DNA of 7,616 bases from an uncultured Oscillospiraceae bacterium (GCA_958438185.1 CAUBQU010000054.1:1-7616), one strand, 5' to 3'; counted from the first letter of the stretch, positions 1 to 6,649 are shown. The notes: generated by a model from the letters alone, not told the origin. Translations and numbers: made by a program.

Positions 1-1497
1 ATCTTTTTCCTCGCCGGGATCCGCTACCGCAAAAAGGTCGCGGAGAAGGAGATCGGCAGCGCAGAGGATGAGGCCAGACGGCTCGTGAACGACGCCATCA
101 AGGCCGGTGAAAACAAAAAGCGCGAAATGCTGGTCGAAGCGAAAGAGGAAATCCATAAATCTCGTACCGAAAGCGAAAAGGAAAACAAGGAGCGCCGGGC
201 GGAGCTGCAAAAGCAGGAACGCCGGCTGCAGCAAAAAGAGGAATCCCTGGATAAGAAAATGGATTCCTTTGAGCGGAAGGAAGAGGATCTGCGGAAAAAG
301 CAGCAGCAGATTGCCGCCACCCAGGAGGAGGTCAATCTCATTAAAAAGAGCCAGCTGGAAATGCTGGAAAAGCTCTCCGGCCTGAGCCAGGAGGACGCGA
401 AAAACTATCTGCTGCAGAACATCGAATCCGAAGTGCGCCACGAGTCGGCCATGAAGATCAAGGAGATCGAGGCGCAGTACAAAGAAGAGGCGGACAAGCT
501 GGCAAGAGAGATCATCTCCATCGCGATCCAGCGCTGCGCGGCGGATCATACCGCCGAGGCAACAGTCTCCGTCGTGCCGCTGCCCAACGATGAAATGAAG
601 GGCCGCATCATCGGACGTGAGGGCCGGAACATCCGCACCCTGGAGACGATCACTGGTGTCGATCTGATCATCGACGATACGCCGGAGGCCATCACCGTCT
701 CCTCCTTCGACCCGGTTCGCCGCGAGATCGCCCGTCTGGCGCTGGAAAAGCTCATCACAGACGGCCGTATCCACCCCACGCGGATCGAAGACATGGTCGA
801 AAAGGCGCGCCGCGAGGTCGATCGCGTTATCAAGCAGGAGGGCGAGCGGGCCACCTTCGAGACGGGTATCCACAATCTGCATCCCGAGCTCATCAAGCTC
901 CTGGGCCGGCAGAAGTACCGCACGTCTTATGGCCAGAACGTCCTGAACCACTCCATCGAGGTCGCGCATATCGCGGGCCTGCTTGCCAGCGAGCTGGGCG
1001 TAGATGTCCAGCTGGCAAAGCGCGCCGGTTTGCTGCATGACCTGGGCAAATCTGTCGACCACGAGATGGAAGGCAGCCACGTCCAGCTGGGCGTGGAGCT
1101 GGCCCGGAAATACAAAGAGAGCCCGGCTGTGATCCACGCCATCGAGGCGCATCACGGTGACGTGGAACCGCGGACCGTCATCGCTTGCCTGGTGCAGGCG
1201 GCCGACGCCATCTCTGCATCCCGCCCCGGCGCGAGACGCGAGAATGTGGAAAACTACATCCGCCGTCTGGAAAAGCTGGAGACGCTCACCGGCTCTTACC
1301 CCGGCGTCGAAAAGGCATATGCCATCCAGGCGGGCCGCGAGGTTCGGATCATGGTCAAGCCCGAGGAGGTCTCGGAGGACAATATGATCCTGCTTGCCAG
1401 AGACTTGGCAAAGAAGATCGAGTCCGAGCTGGAATACCCCGGTCAGATCAAGGTCAACGTGATCCGTGAGACAAAAGCCGTGGAATACGCAAAATAA
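1..1497 (+). CDS. rny: Ribonuclease Y, 5'-truncated by window edge
   Basis: RNase Y is the membrane-tethered endoribonuclease that starts mRNA decay in many Gram-positive bacteria. The reading frame is open from base 1, so the gene begins upstream; a GTG at 85 is internal and should not be taken as the start. The first visible residues ([12 protein letters not shown]) are the end of the N-terminal membrane helix. A long Lys/Glu/Arg/Gln-rich coiled coil follows to about codon 170. The KH RNA-binding domain carries [12 protein letters not shown] from codon 201. The HD phosphohydrolase domain shows HSIEVAH, the catalytic pair in LLHDLGK (H346, D347 in window codons) and AHHGD (H384, H385). About 498 codons are visible against roughly 510-520 in the family, so only some 15-20 residues are missing. 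The frame is intact to the TAA at 1495. It appears monocistronic at its 3' end, with a terminator 5 nt after the stop. Identification is secure. Confidence 0.97.
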   Translation: MFFLAGIRYRKKVAEKEIGSAEDEARRLVNDAIKAGENKKREMLVEAKEEIHKSRTESEKENKERRAELQKQERRLQQKEESLDKKMDSFERKEEDLRKKQQQIAATQEEVNLIKKSQLEMLEKLSGLSQEDAKNYLLQNIESEVRHESAMKIKEIEAQYKEEADKLAREIISIAIQRCAADHTAEATVSVVPLPNDEMKGRIIGREGRNIRTLETITGVDLIIDDTPEAITVSSFDPVRREIARLALEKLITDGRIHPTRIEDMVEKARREVDRVIKQEGERATFETGIHNLHPELIKLLGRQKYRTSYGQNVLNHSIEVAHIAGLLASELGVDVQLAKRAGLLHDLGKSVDHEMEGSHVQLGVELARKYKESPAVIHAIEAHHGDVEPRTVIACLVQAADAISASRPGARRENVENYIRRLEKLETLTGSYPGVEKAYAIQAGREVRIMVKPEEVSEDNMILLARDLAKKIESELEYPGQIKVNVIRETKAVEYAK

Positions 1498-1502
1498 TTG
1501 TT

Positions 1503-1544
1503 CGCAAAAAGGACACGCTGCTGCGGCAGCGTGTCCTTTTTGCG
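1503..1544. terminator. Bidirectional intrinsic terminator between rny and the convergent DUF4956 gene
   Basis: Bases 1503-1521 pair perfectly with 1526-1544, giving a 19-bp stem around the 4-nt loop TGCG. The stem includes an A5 run (1506-1510) on the left and a T5 run (1537-1541) on the right, so each strand gives a GC-rich hairpin followed by a U-tract. It starts 5 nt after the rny stop and lies 15 nt beyond the stop of the convergent gene, so it can serve both. The T-run is inside the pairable stem, as is usual for A/T-flanked bidirectional terminators. A smaller hairpin (GGGGC-TTT-GCCCC, 1548-1560) sits beside it and touches the stop codon of the minus-strand gene. Confidence 0.9.
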
Positions 1545-1559
1545 TGTGGGGCTTTGCCC

Positions 1560-2222
1560 CTATAGGGCATCCCGGGGCAGCGGGCGGGAGCAGAGGACAT
1601 CGAGATTCCCGTTGCGGCAGCGGATTGCGTCGAGAAACGCCTTGGGCGGGGTATCACCCGGGAGGACGATTTCGTATTCCAGCGAGAAGAGCGTGCCCAT
1701 ATTGGTCGTCTTGACACGGTTCAGGCGCCAGGAGCGGGTGTATTGCGCGAAGAGATCGTCAAATAGACCGTCGTAATCCAGATTCTCTGGAATGGTGATC
1801 TTTAGCGTCCGGACTGTAGCGCGGTCTTGGCCAAAGCCCAGGGCGGTGAACAGCAGCAAGAAGCTAGTCAGCAGCAGGCAGGCCAGTACGGCGATGCCGA
1901 GATAACCCATGCCGGTGGCAAGACCAATGGCCATGGCAAGGAACAGCACAGCGATCTCCCGGGCTGTACCCGGGATCGAGCGGAAGCGGACAAGGCTGAA
2001 CGCCCCGGCCACGGCGACGCCTGCGCCCAGATTGCCATTGACCAGCATGATGACGATCTGCACCACAGCGGGCAGAATCGCCAGCGTAAGGCCAAAGCTC
2101 TGGCTTGTCCGGGCGCGGAAATTGCTGGCCAGGGCCAAAACGATGCCCAGCGCCAGGGAGACGCCTGTGCAGATCAGAAAGGTGGGCAGGGTCAGGCTTT
2201 GGCCCAAGATGGAATCAAGCAC
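1560..2222 (-). CDS. DUF4956-type four-helix membrane protein
   Basis: An integral membrane protein that I assign to the DUF4956 family; its function is not established. With the start chosen here it has 220 residues. Hydrophobic segments lie at about residues 13-33, 45-61, 90-104 and 107-128. The most family-like stretch is GAFSLVRFRSIPGTAREI (residues 73-90), an Arg-rich loop between helices 2 and 3. After residue 133 comes a soluble domain of about 85 residues with alternating predicted strands and helices, probably cytosolic. The frame is open further upstream to an ATG at 2267, but the GTG at 2222 is preferred: AAAGGAGG (2232-2239) lies 9 nt before it, and the protein then begins LDSILGQSLTL without a basic extension inside the previous gene. 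It overlaps the VTC gene by 8 nt, which implies translational coupling. The product may be the membrane partner of that enzyme (inference). Confidence 0.85.
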   Translation of the reverse strand: MLDSILGQSLTLPTFLICTGVSLALGIVLALASNFRARTSQSFGLTLAILPAVVQIVIMLVNGNLGAGVAVAGAFSLVRFRSIPGTAREIAVLFLAMAIGLATGMGYLGIAVLACLLLTSFLLLFTALGFGQDRATVRTLKITIPENLDYDGLFDDLFAQYTRSWRLNRVKTTNMGTLFSLEYEIVLPGDTPPKAFLDAIRCRNGNLDVLCSRPLPRDAL

Positions 2223-2928
2223 AGCGCAGCGCCTCCTTTGCAAGCTTCTGCCGGTAGCAGGTGCCATATTTGGAAAACGAGGTGGGGAAAATGCCCTGTG
2301 CGGAGAGCAGGCGGCTCAGCCAGAGTGGGCAGGCACCGGGGAGTTTGATCTCCAGCAAAACATCGTCCGGCGGCAGCAGGGGCGCGCCGTGATCGCCCAG
2401 GCGCAGGTCCAGCTCCGTCTGGCGCCAGCGGAGGTTTGTATCAAAGGTGACCCGCAGGCCAGCATCCTGCGCACCAGAGAAGGCTTGGCGGTCATAGGCG
2501 ATAAAGACCCGGGGCTCCGCCCGGTAGCGGGCCTGAAATTGGGCGATCTCTGCGCCGATCTGCCCGGCGGCACGGACTGGTAGGTCCCGCGTCAGCAGAC
2601 CGGCGGCCTCCTGTGCTGCGGCCGTGATCCGGCGTTTGTAGACGATACCGGCATACTTTTTCTTGATTTCCAGAAAAACCGGCGTTTGATCGCTGGGGAC
2701 GCCGTAGCTGCGGACCCGGAGCTTTTCTTTATAGACCGGCTTTTCCAGGCAGGCCCGGATCAGCTGCCAATCGGCGGTGTCATAATAAAGATTGCAGATG
2801 GTATAACTGCTGTAGCGGTCTGGCGTGAGATAGGGCTGCATCTGCTGCAGCAGCGCCTGCTGCTGGCCGGCTTGCAGCCGGTACTTTTTTTCATAGCGGG
2901 CAAAGCTTGTTTGAATTTGCTCTTTCAT
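2215..2928 (-). CDS. VTC-domain polyphosphate-polymerase-like protein (TTM superfamily)
   Basis: A soluble 237-residue protein of the VTC domain family (triphosphate tunnel metalloenzyme fold). The yeast relative Vtc4 makes polyphosphate from ATP. Family features in order: RYEKKY (11-16) with the paired acidic/basic residues at the tunnel entrance; YYDT (48-51); KEKLRVRSYG (67-76), a basic tunnel strand; FLEIKKKYAGIVYKRR (85-100), another basic strand; AYDRQAF (144-150); RVTFDTNL (159-166); LEIKLPG (192-198), whose E193 and K195 fit the metal- and phosphate-facing positions; and SFSKYGTCY (217-225). There is no signal peptide or membrane helix, so it should act in the cytosol at the membrane. 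The ATG start is backed by AAGGAGG (2937-2943) 8 nt upstream. It is first in an operon with the DUF4956 gene, which overlaps its last 8 nt. Polymerase activity is inferred from the fold; another nucleotide-dependent reaction on triphosphates is possible. Confidence 0.88.
   Translation of the reverse strand: MKEQIQTSFARYEKKYRLQAGQQQALLQQMQPYLTPDRYSSYTICNLYYDTADWQLIRACLEKPVYKEKLRVRSYGVPSDQTPVFLEIKKKYAGIVYKRRITAAAQEAAGLLTRDLPVRAAGQIGAEIAQFQARYRAEPRVFIAYDRQAFSGAQDAGLRVTFDTNLRWRQTELDLRLGDHGAPLLPPDDVLLEIKLPGACPLWLSRLLSAQGIFPTSFSKYGTCYRQKLAKEALRCA
2232..2239 (-). promoter_or_regulatory. Ribosome binding site that fixes the GTG start of the DUF4956 gene
   Basis: On the minus strand AAAGGAGG is followed by 9 nt and then GTG at 2222-2220. 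The site lies inside the last codons of the VTC gene. It is a near-perfect anti-SD match at ideal spacing, and it is the main reason for rejecting the longer start at 2267. Confidence 0.8.
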
Positions 2929-2951
2929 AGGGCGTACCTCCTTCTGGACCT

Positions 2952-2980
2952 ATCCTAGCCGATGAAATTAAAGGAAACCT
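2952..2980 (-). promoter_or_regulatory. Possible promoter for the VTC-DUF4956 operon
   Basis: On the minus strand TAGGAT (2957-2952) could serve as a -10 box, with AGGTTT (2980-2975) 17 bp upstream as a very weak -35. TTTAAT (2972-2967) is an alternative -10. Neither has a good -35, which fits a promoter that depends on an activator bound at the adjacent CTTTAG/CTAAAG repeats. Which box is used cannot be decided from the sequence. Confidence 0.35.
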
Positions 2981-3010
2981 AAAGGTGCGCCTTTAGCTAA
3001 GCTTTAGGTT
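2976..3010. promoter_or_regulatory. Candidate operator: CTTTAG direct repeats with nested inverted repeats
   Basis: CTTTAG occurs at 2991-2996 and again at 3002-3007, an exact 11-bp period with the 5-nt spacer CTAAG. The inverse, CTAAAG, lies at 2979-2984. Together they form two nested inverted repeats: CTAAAGG/CCTTTAG (2979-2985 with 2990-2996, loop TGCG) and AACCTAAAG/CTTTAGGTT (2976-2984 with 3002-3010). OmpR/PhoB-type response regulators typically bind hexamer direct repeats with 11-bp spacing, so this is a candidate site for such a regulator shared by the two divergent operons. The inner hairpin is too small and lacks a following U-tract, so a terminator is unlikely. No regulator gene is present in the window. 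Confidence 0.55.
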
Positions 3011-3014
3011 GCAC

Positions 3015-3023
3015 TGCTATGCT
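3015..3023 (+). promoter_or_regulatory. Possible extended -10 promoter of the surface-protein operon
   Basis: TGCTATGCT matches the extended -10 form TGnTATNNT, with no acceptable -35 at 17 bp. The second CTTTAG repeat ends 10 bp upstream of the -10 hexamer, close to the spacing seen at activator-dependent OmpR/PhoB-type promoters. It would give a leader of about 75 nt before the ATG at 3104. No riboswitch or attenuator could be recognised in that leader. Confidence 0.4.
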
Positions 3024-3103
3024 TTGCCCAGAAACCGAAACCAAAGTGCCGTGACCTGGCTGGCTGTGCCGGGCCGTATGCGTAAATAAGGAGGTTGTTT
3101 CAA

Positions 3104-5020
3104 ATGAAAAAATGGAAGAAATGGACGGCGCTGCTCTGCGCCGGGGCGATGCTCGTCTCCCTAGCTGCCTGCGGCACGCAGAGCGCTGGTTCTGATTCGA
3201 TGGCAGCTTACGCCGGACAGAGCGTAACGGGGCAGATCACTGCCCTGGATGGCACGTCCGTCACGCTGCAATTGGGGGAGCTGAGCCAGTCCGATGCTAT
3301 GCAGCCCTCGGATGCGACGCCGCCGGAGAAGCCGGAAAGCGACAGCAGCGATGATACTGCCGGGCAGGACGCCGGGACGCAATCGTCCGATACGACGCCG
3401 CCGGAGAAGCCAGAGGGTGACGCCACCGGCGATGCAGCAGCGCAAGCCGCTGGGACGCAGCCGTCGGATATGACACCGCCGGAAAAGCCGGAGGGTGACG
3501 CCACCGGCGATGGAGCAGCAGAAGATGCCGGGACACAGCCGTCCGACGCGACGCCGCCGGAAAAACCGGAAGGCGACAGCGACGCGGCCATGGACGGCAG
3601 CGCCCCGCCGGACGGCCAGATGCCGAATGGTACGCCGGGCGGGCAGACGTTTACCGCGGGCACCCAGACGCTGACGGTGGACCTTGCGGACGTGACGATC
3701 ACCCAAAATGATGAGAGCATTGCATTTGCGGACCTCGCGGTGGACGACATTCTGACCCTGACCTTTGACGAAGACGGCACACTCACCGCAGCAGCACTGG
3801 AGACGCTTTCCAGCGGCAGCGCGGGGGTCGATCAGGGCGATAGTGCCACGACCATCACGGAAGACGGTACGTATACCGACACCGCCTATTACTCCACCGG
3901 CGATGATGAAAACGCCCTGCGGGCGGATGGCGCAACGGTGACGCTGGAAAATAGCACCGTCTCGAAAAACGGCGGCGCGTCGTCCAACGCGGAAAACGGC
4001 GATTTTTACGGCGTCAATGCCGCCCTCCTGGCGACAAACGGCGCGCAGGTGACGATCCGGAACGCAACGATCACCTCGGATGCGCAAAATGGCAACGGCG
4101 TTTTTAGCTATGGCAGCGGGACGACCGTCCAGATCTCAGACTCCACCATCACGACGACCGCCGACAATTCCGGCGGCCTGCAGACGACCGGCGGCGGGAC
4201 AACGAATGCAGAGAATCTGACCGTCGAGACCAGCGGCAACTCCTCCGCGGCCATCCGCTCCGACCGGGGCGGCGGCACGGTCACCGTCGACGGCGGCAGC
4301 TATACCTCCAACGGCTATAACTCCCCGGCGGTGTATTCCACAGCAGATATCACGGTCCAAAACGCAGCGCTGACCGCCAATCACTCTGAGGCGCTCGTGA
4401 TTGAAGGGGAGAACAGCATCACCCTGGAAAACTGCGATGTCACCGGCAATATGAGCGATACCGAAGGGGCAAGCTCCGATGAAAATGTCCACAATGTGAT
4501 GATCTACCAGTCAATGTCCGGCGACGCCAATGTCGGCACGGCAGAATTCTCGATGACCGGCGGCTCGCTGACCGGGAGAAACGGGGACCTCATCTATGTG
4601 ACGAATACCAGCTGTACCCTGCGGCTCTCCGGCGTCACGCTGGAGAATGAGGATGCGGACGGCCTGCTCCTCCGGGTTGCGGGCAATGCAGCGACCCATG
4701 GGTGGGGCACCGCTGGCAGCAACGGCGCGCAGGTCGATTTCACCGCGGATGACCAGGTGCTGACCGGGGATATCTCCGTCGATGCGATCTCTTCGCTGCA
4801 ACTGCGGCTGTGCAACGGCAGCACGTATACCGGTGCGATCCAGATGGTCGAGAACGCCCAGGGCGGTACGTCGGCCGATGCCCAGGTCAATGTGACGATC
4901 GAGAGCGGCTGCACTTGGGTCCTAACCGGCGACTGCACCATCACGAGCCTGGAGAATAACGGGACGATCGACTTTAACGGCTATACCATTACCTTGGCCG
5001 ACGGAACGGTCCTGCAGTAA
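3104..5020 (+). CDS. Lipoprotein with Pro-rich repeat stalk and right-handed beta-helix
   Basis: A 638-residue exported lipoprotein, function unknown. A lipoprotein signal peptide (KKWKKW, then a hydrophobic core) ends in the lipobox LAAC, with C23 as the lipidated residue. Residues 38-60 (GQSVTGQITALDGTSVTLQL) resemble the first strands of a DUF5666-type small barrel, and 183-232 (TFTAGTQTLTVDL... FADLAVDDILTLTF) resemble the rest. Between them lies a Pro/Glu/Asp-rich insertion with three and a half 26-residue repeats (66-157) and a Gly/Pro linker. From about 248 to the end, short strands separated by Asn/Gly/Asp turns, with NSTV/NATI/DSTI-type rungs, indicate a right-handed parallel beta-helix of the pectate-lyase/adhesin kind. 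No catalytic site or C-terminal anchor is evident. The ATG is chosen over an in-frame TTG at 3095 because AAGGAGG (3088-3094) is 9 nt from the ATG and abuts the TTG. It is first in an operon, 14 nt before the next gene. A surface adhesin or glycan-binding role is inferred. Confidence 0.85.
   Translation: MKKWKKWTALLCAGAMLVSLAACGTQSAGSDSMAAYAGQSVTGQITALDGTSVTLQLGELSQSDAMQPSDATPPEKPESDSSDDTAGQDAGTQSSDTTPPEKPEGDATGDAAAQAAGTQPSDMTPPEKPEGDATGDGAAEDAGTQPSDATPPEKPEGDSDAAMDGSAPPDGQMPNGTPGGQTFTAGTQTLTVDLADVTITQNDESIAFADLAVDDILTLTFDEDGTLTAAALETLSSGSAGVDQGDSATTITEDGTYTDTAYYSTGDDENALRADGATVTLENSTVSKNGGASSNAENGDFYGVNAALLATNGAQVTIRNATITSDAQNGNGVFSYGSGTTVQISDSTITTTADNSGGLQTTGGGTTNAENLTVETSGNSSAAIRSDRGGGTVTVDGGSYTSNGYNSPAVYSTADITVQNAALTANHSEALVIEGENSITLENCDVTGNMSDTEGASSDENVHNVMIYQSMSGDANVGTAEFSMTGGSLTGRNGDLIYVTNTSCTLRLSGVTLENEDADGLLLRVAGNAATHGWGTAGSNGAQVDFTADDQVLTGDISVDAISSLQLRLCNGSTYTGAIQMVENAQGGTSADAQVNVTIESGCTWVLTGDCTITSLENNGTIDFNGYTITLADGTVLQ
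3299..3574 (+). repeat. Three and a half tandem 78-bp coding repeats (26 residues each)
   Basis: Units start at 3299, 3377, 3455 and 3533, the last one about half length. Each unit reads approximately xQxSDxTPPEKPEgD followed by a looser Asp/Ala/Gly/Ser part. The TPPEKPE core is invariant in all four units. Units 2 and 3 are the most alike, including the EGDATGD segment. The repeats are in frame, so copy-number changes would lengthen or shorten the extracellular stalk without breaking the gene. They are not CRISPR-like: there are no unique spacers and the array is fully coding. Confidence 0.9.
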
Positions 5021-5034
5021 CAAAGGAGGCGGCT

Positions 5035-6543
5035 ATGAAACAAAAAACGGCTCTGCGTTGGGCTGCGGCGGGCGTCCTGGCAGCGGCCTGCCTCGCGGCG
5101 GCCATCCTGGTTCCGCGCCACCTTGCGGCGCGGAACGCCACGGCGACGGAAGCCGCGGTACTGCAGGCGGATGCAGCAGCCGCTGCGGCAGATACCCTGT
5201 GCTTTTCCTTTTCCGATGATGCCATTGCCGTCACAGGAGAGAGCGGGTCCGGCTATACCGTGGAGGGGACGACGCTGACGATCAGTGCCGCCGGGACCTA
5301 TCAGGTCTCGGGCCAATGCAGCGACGGCGCGATCAAAATCAAAAAAGGAGTCACCGGCGTCACCCTGGTCCTGGCGGGCCTGGACCTGACCAGTGCCGAT
5401 ACCGCGCCCATCTGCTGCGGGAAAAACAGCACCGTGACAATCCTTGCCGCCGACGGAACGGAAAACAGCCTGACTGACGCGGCGCAAAACAATGACGATA
5501 CCGCGTCGGAAAACGAAAACGCAGAAAACGCCGTGCTGAAATGCAAGGCAGGAAGCCAGGTCGTGCTGGGCGGCGGGGGAACGCTGATCATCACGTCCCA
5601 CGGCAAGCACGGTATCTCCTCCGGCGAGGCAGACGAACAGGACGCCAGCTTGACCATCCGCGCTCTGTCCTTGCAGATCACGACCGAGGTCGGCGATGCC
5701 ATCCACGCCGGGCAGACCCTGACGATCGAGAGCGGAAATTTGACACTCACTGCTGCCGATGACGCGCTGCACAGCGACGGCGCGCTCACCATCGGCGCAG
5801 CAGATACAGACGGCCCGACCATCTGCATCACCGGCTGCTATGAGGGCGTCGAAGCGGCGCAGGTCGCCATCTGCAGCGGTGATCTGGAGATCACCGCGAC
5901 GGATGACTGCATCAATGCCGCCAATTCCCAGCTGCAAGGCGCTGCGTTCGAGATCGCCATCTCCGGCGGCCGCATCACGGCATTCAGCACCAGCGGTGAT
6001 GGCTTTGATTCCAACGGCACTATGACGATCACCGGTGGTGACATCACTGTCTGGACTGCCAACACAGCGGACAACCAACCCCTGGACGCCGATGGCGCGA
6101 TCACCATCACCGGCGGGACGGTCCTGGCGGCGGGCGGCAGCGGCGGCATGGGGATGCAGCTCACGACGGAGCAGCCCTATCTGCTCCAGCAGAGCGGCGC
6201 TGCCATTGCGGCGGGCGAGACGCTCCGCATCGCCAACGCGGATGGGACGAGCATTCTGGATGCAGGCCAGGCTCCCTGCGCTGTCAGCTTCCTGTTCTAC
6301 ACCAGCTCTGATCTGACGGACGGCCAGACGTATACGATCCAGTGCTCCGGCAGCACATCGGTGCAGTTAGAAGCCCAGACCGGTGCGATGCAGGGCGGCA
6401 TGATGCAGGGAGGTCCGGCAGACGGACCGGGCGCGGGCAACGGACGCCCGGATGCCCAGCCCTCTGGCGGCCAGGGCGGCGCGCCCGCCGCGCCTGCAGA
6501 TGGCACCCCGCCTGGCGGCGCTTCCAATGGCACAAGCACCTGA
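5035..6543 (+). CDS. Exported Cthe_2159-type carbohydrate-binding beta-helix protein
   Basis: A 502-residue exported protein that I place in the Cthe_2159 carbohydrate-binding family (PF14262). The founding Clostridium thermocellum member is a calcium-containing beta-helix that binds polygalacturonate and cellulose. The N-terminus has KQK, then a hydrophobic segment (about 8-27). LAAAC is a poor lipobox, so this may be a normal signal peptide or an uncleaved anchor. The body (about 55-430) repeats short beta rungs such as VEGTTLTISAAGTYQVSG and LTIESGNLTLTAADDALHSD. The acidic turns GDAIH, DDALHSDG, DDCINA, GDGFDSNG and PLDADG are plausible calcium-ligand sites. From about 449 the tail is low complexity (GAMQGGMMQGG, then Gly/Pro/Ala/Asp-rich) with no LPXTG motif. 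At least eleven cysteines lie in the mature part. The ATG start has AAAGGAGG a few bases upstream and follows the previous stop by 14 nt, so the two genes are cotranscribed. Binding of an acidic glycan is inferred from the family. Confidence 0.88.
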   Translation: MKQKTALRWAAAGVLAAACLAAAILVPRHLAARNATATEAAVLQADAAAAAADTLCFSFSDDAIAVTGESGSGYTVEGTTLTISAAGTYQVSGQCSDGAIKIKKGVTGVTLVLAGLDLTSADTAPICCGKNSTVTILAADGTENSLTDAAQNNDDTASENENAENAVLKCKAGSQVVLGGGGTLIITSHGKHGISSGEADEQDASLTIRALSLQITTEVGDAIHAGQTLTIESGNLTLTAADDALHSDGALTIGAADTDGPTICITGCYEGVEAAQVAICSGDLEITATDDCINAANSQLQGAAFEIAISGGRITAFSTSGDGFDSNGTMTITGGDITVWTANTADNQPLDADGAITITGGTVLAAGGSGGMGMQLTTEQPYLLQQSGAAIAAGETLRIANADGTSILDAGQAPCAVSFLFYTSSDLTDGQTYTIQCSGSTSVQLEAQTGAMQGGMMQGGPADGPGAGNGRPDAQPSGGQGGAPAAPADGTPPGGASNGTST

Positions 6544-6550
6544 CTCTTAC

Positions 6551-6600
6551 AAAAAAGCACTGCGCTTTGCCGGTTTTGCCCGGCGGCGCAGTGCTTTTTT
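6551..6600. terminator. Intrinsic terminator of the surface-protein operon
   Basis: Bases 6551-6565 (A6 then GCACTGCGC) pair perfectly with 6586-6600 (GCGCAGTGC then T6), a 15-bp stem. The 20-nt loop holds a second small stem, GCCGG (6569-6573) with CCGGC (6580-6584), so the hairpin is two-tiered. It begins 7 nt after the stop at 6543 and ends before the promoter of the next gene. The A6/T6 symmetry would allow termination in both directions. Confidence 0.88.
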
Positions 6601-6620
6601 CGCTTTCCTCCTGCGGACAG

Positions 6621-6649
6621 TTGCATTTACCCGGTGGATATGCTACACT
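6621..6649 (+). promoter_or_regulatory. Sigma-A-type promoter of the NSS transporter gene
   Basis: TTGCAT (6621-6626) and TACACT (6644-6649) are separated by exactly 17 bp. The -10 is preceded by TGC, giving an extended -10 element. The predicted start point near 6656 leaves a leader of about 25 nt before the ATG at 6681. It lies 20 nt downstream of the preceding terminator, so the transporter is an independent transcription unit. Confidence 0.7.

Noticed and set aside
85..87. GTG at 85 as the start of rny
   Set aside because: The frame is open to base 1 and encodes the end of the membrane helix and the start of the coiled coil expected of RNase Y, so this codon is an internal Val.
1827..2583. 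Plus-strand open frames opposite the DUF4956 and VTC genes
   Set aside because: They are antisense shadows: Gln/Ala-rich translations with no domains, while the minus strand encodes two recognised families with good ribosome sites.
2979..2996. CTAAAGG-TGCG-CCTTTAG hairpin as a terminator or attenuator
   Set aside because: The stem is only 7 bp, has no U-tract on either side, and sits where both divergent promoters should be; an operator explains it better.
3024..3087. Leader of the lipoprotein operon as a riboswitch
   Set aside because: It is only about 65 nt, with weak GC-rich pairing and no recognisable aptamer core or expression-platform terminator.
3095..3103. TTG at 3095 as start of the lipoprotein
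   Set aside because: It directly abuts the AAGGAGG motif, too close for initiation; the ATG at 3104 is at ideal spacing and leads straight into a canonical lipoprotein signal peptide.
3161..4087. 308-codon minus-strand open frame opposite the lipoprotein, rich in Arg and Cys
   Set aside because: Its repeated RLFRR-like pattern is the mirror of the 78-bp coding repeats on the plus strand. It has no ribosome site or recognisable domain.
4981..6078. Long open frame (365 codons) on the minus strand opposite the carbohydrate-binding gene
   Set aside because: It is antisense to a well-supported gene with a signal peptide, ribosome site and family match. GC-rich codon use leaves few stops in the opposite frames. 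The translation is compositionally odd, resembles no family I know, and has no convincing start site.
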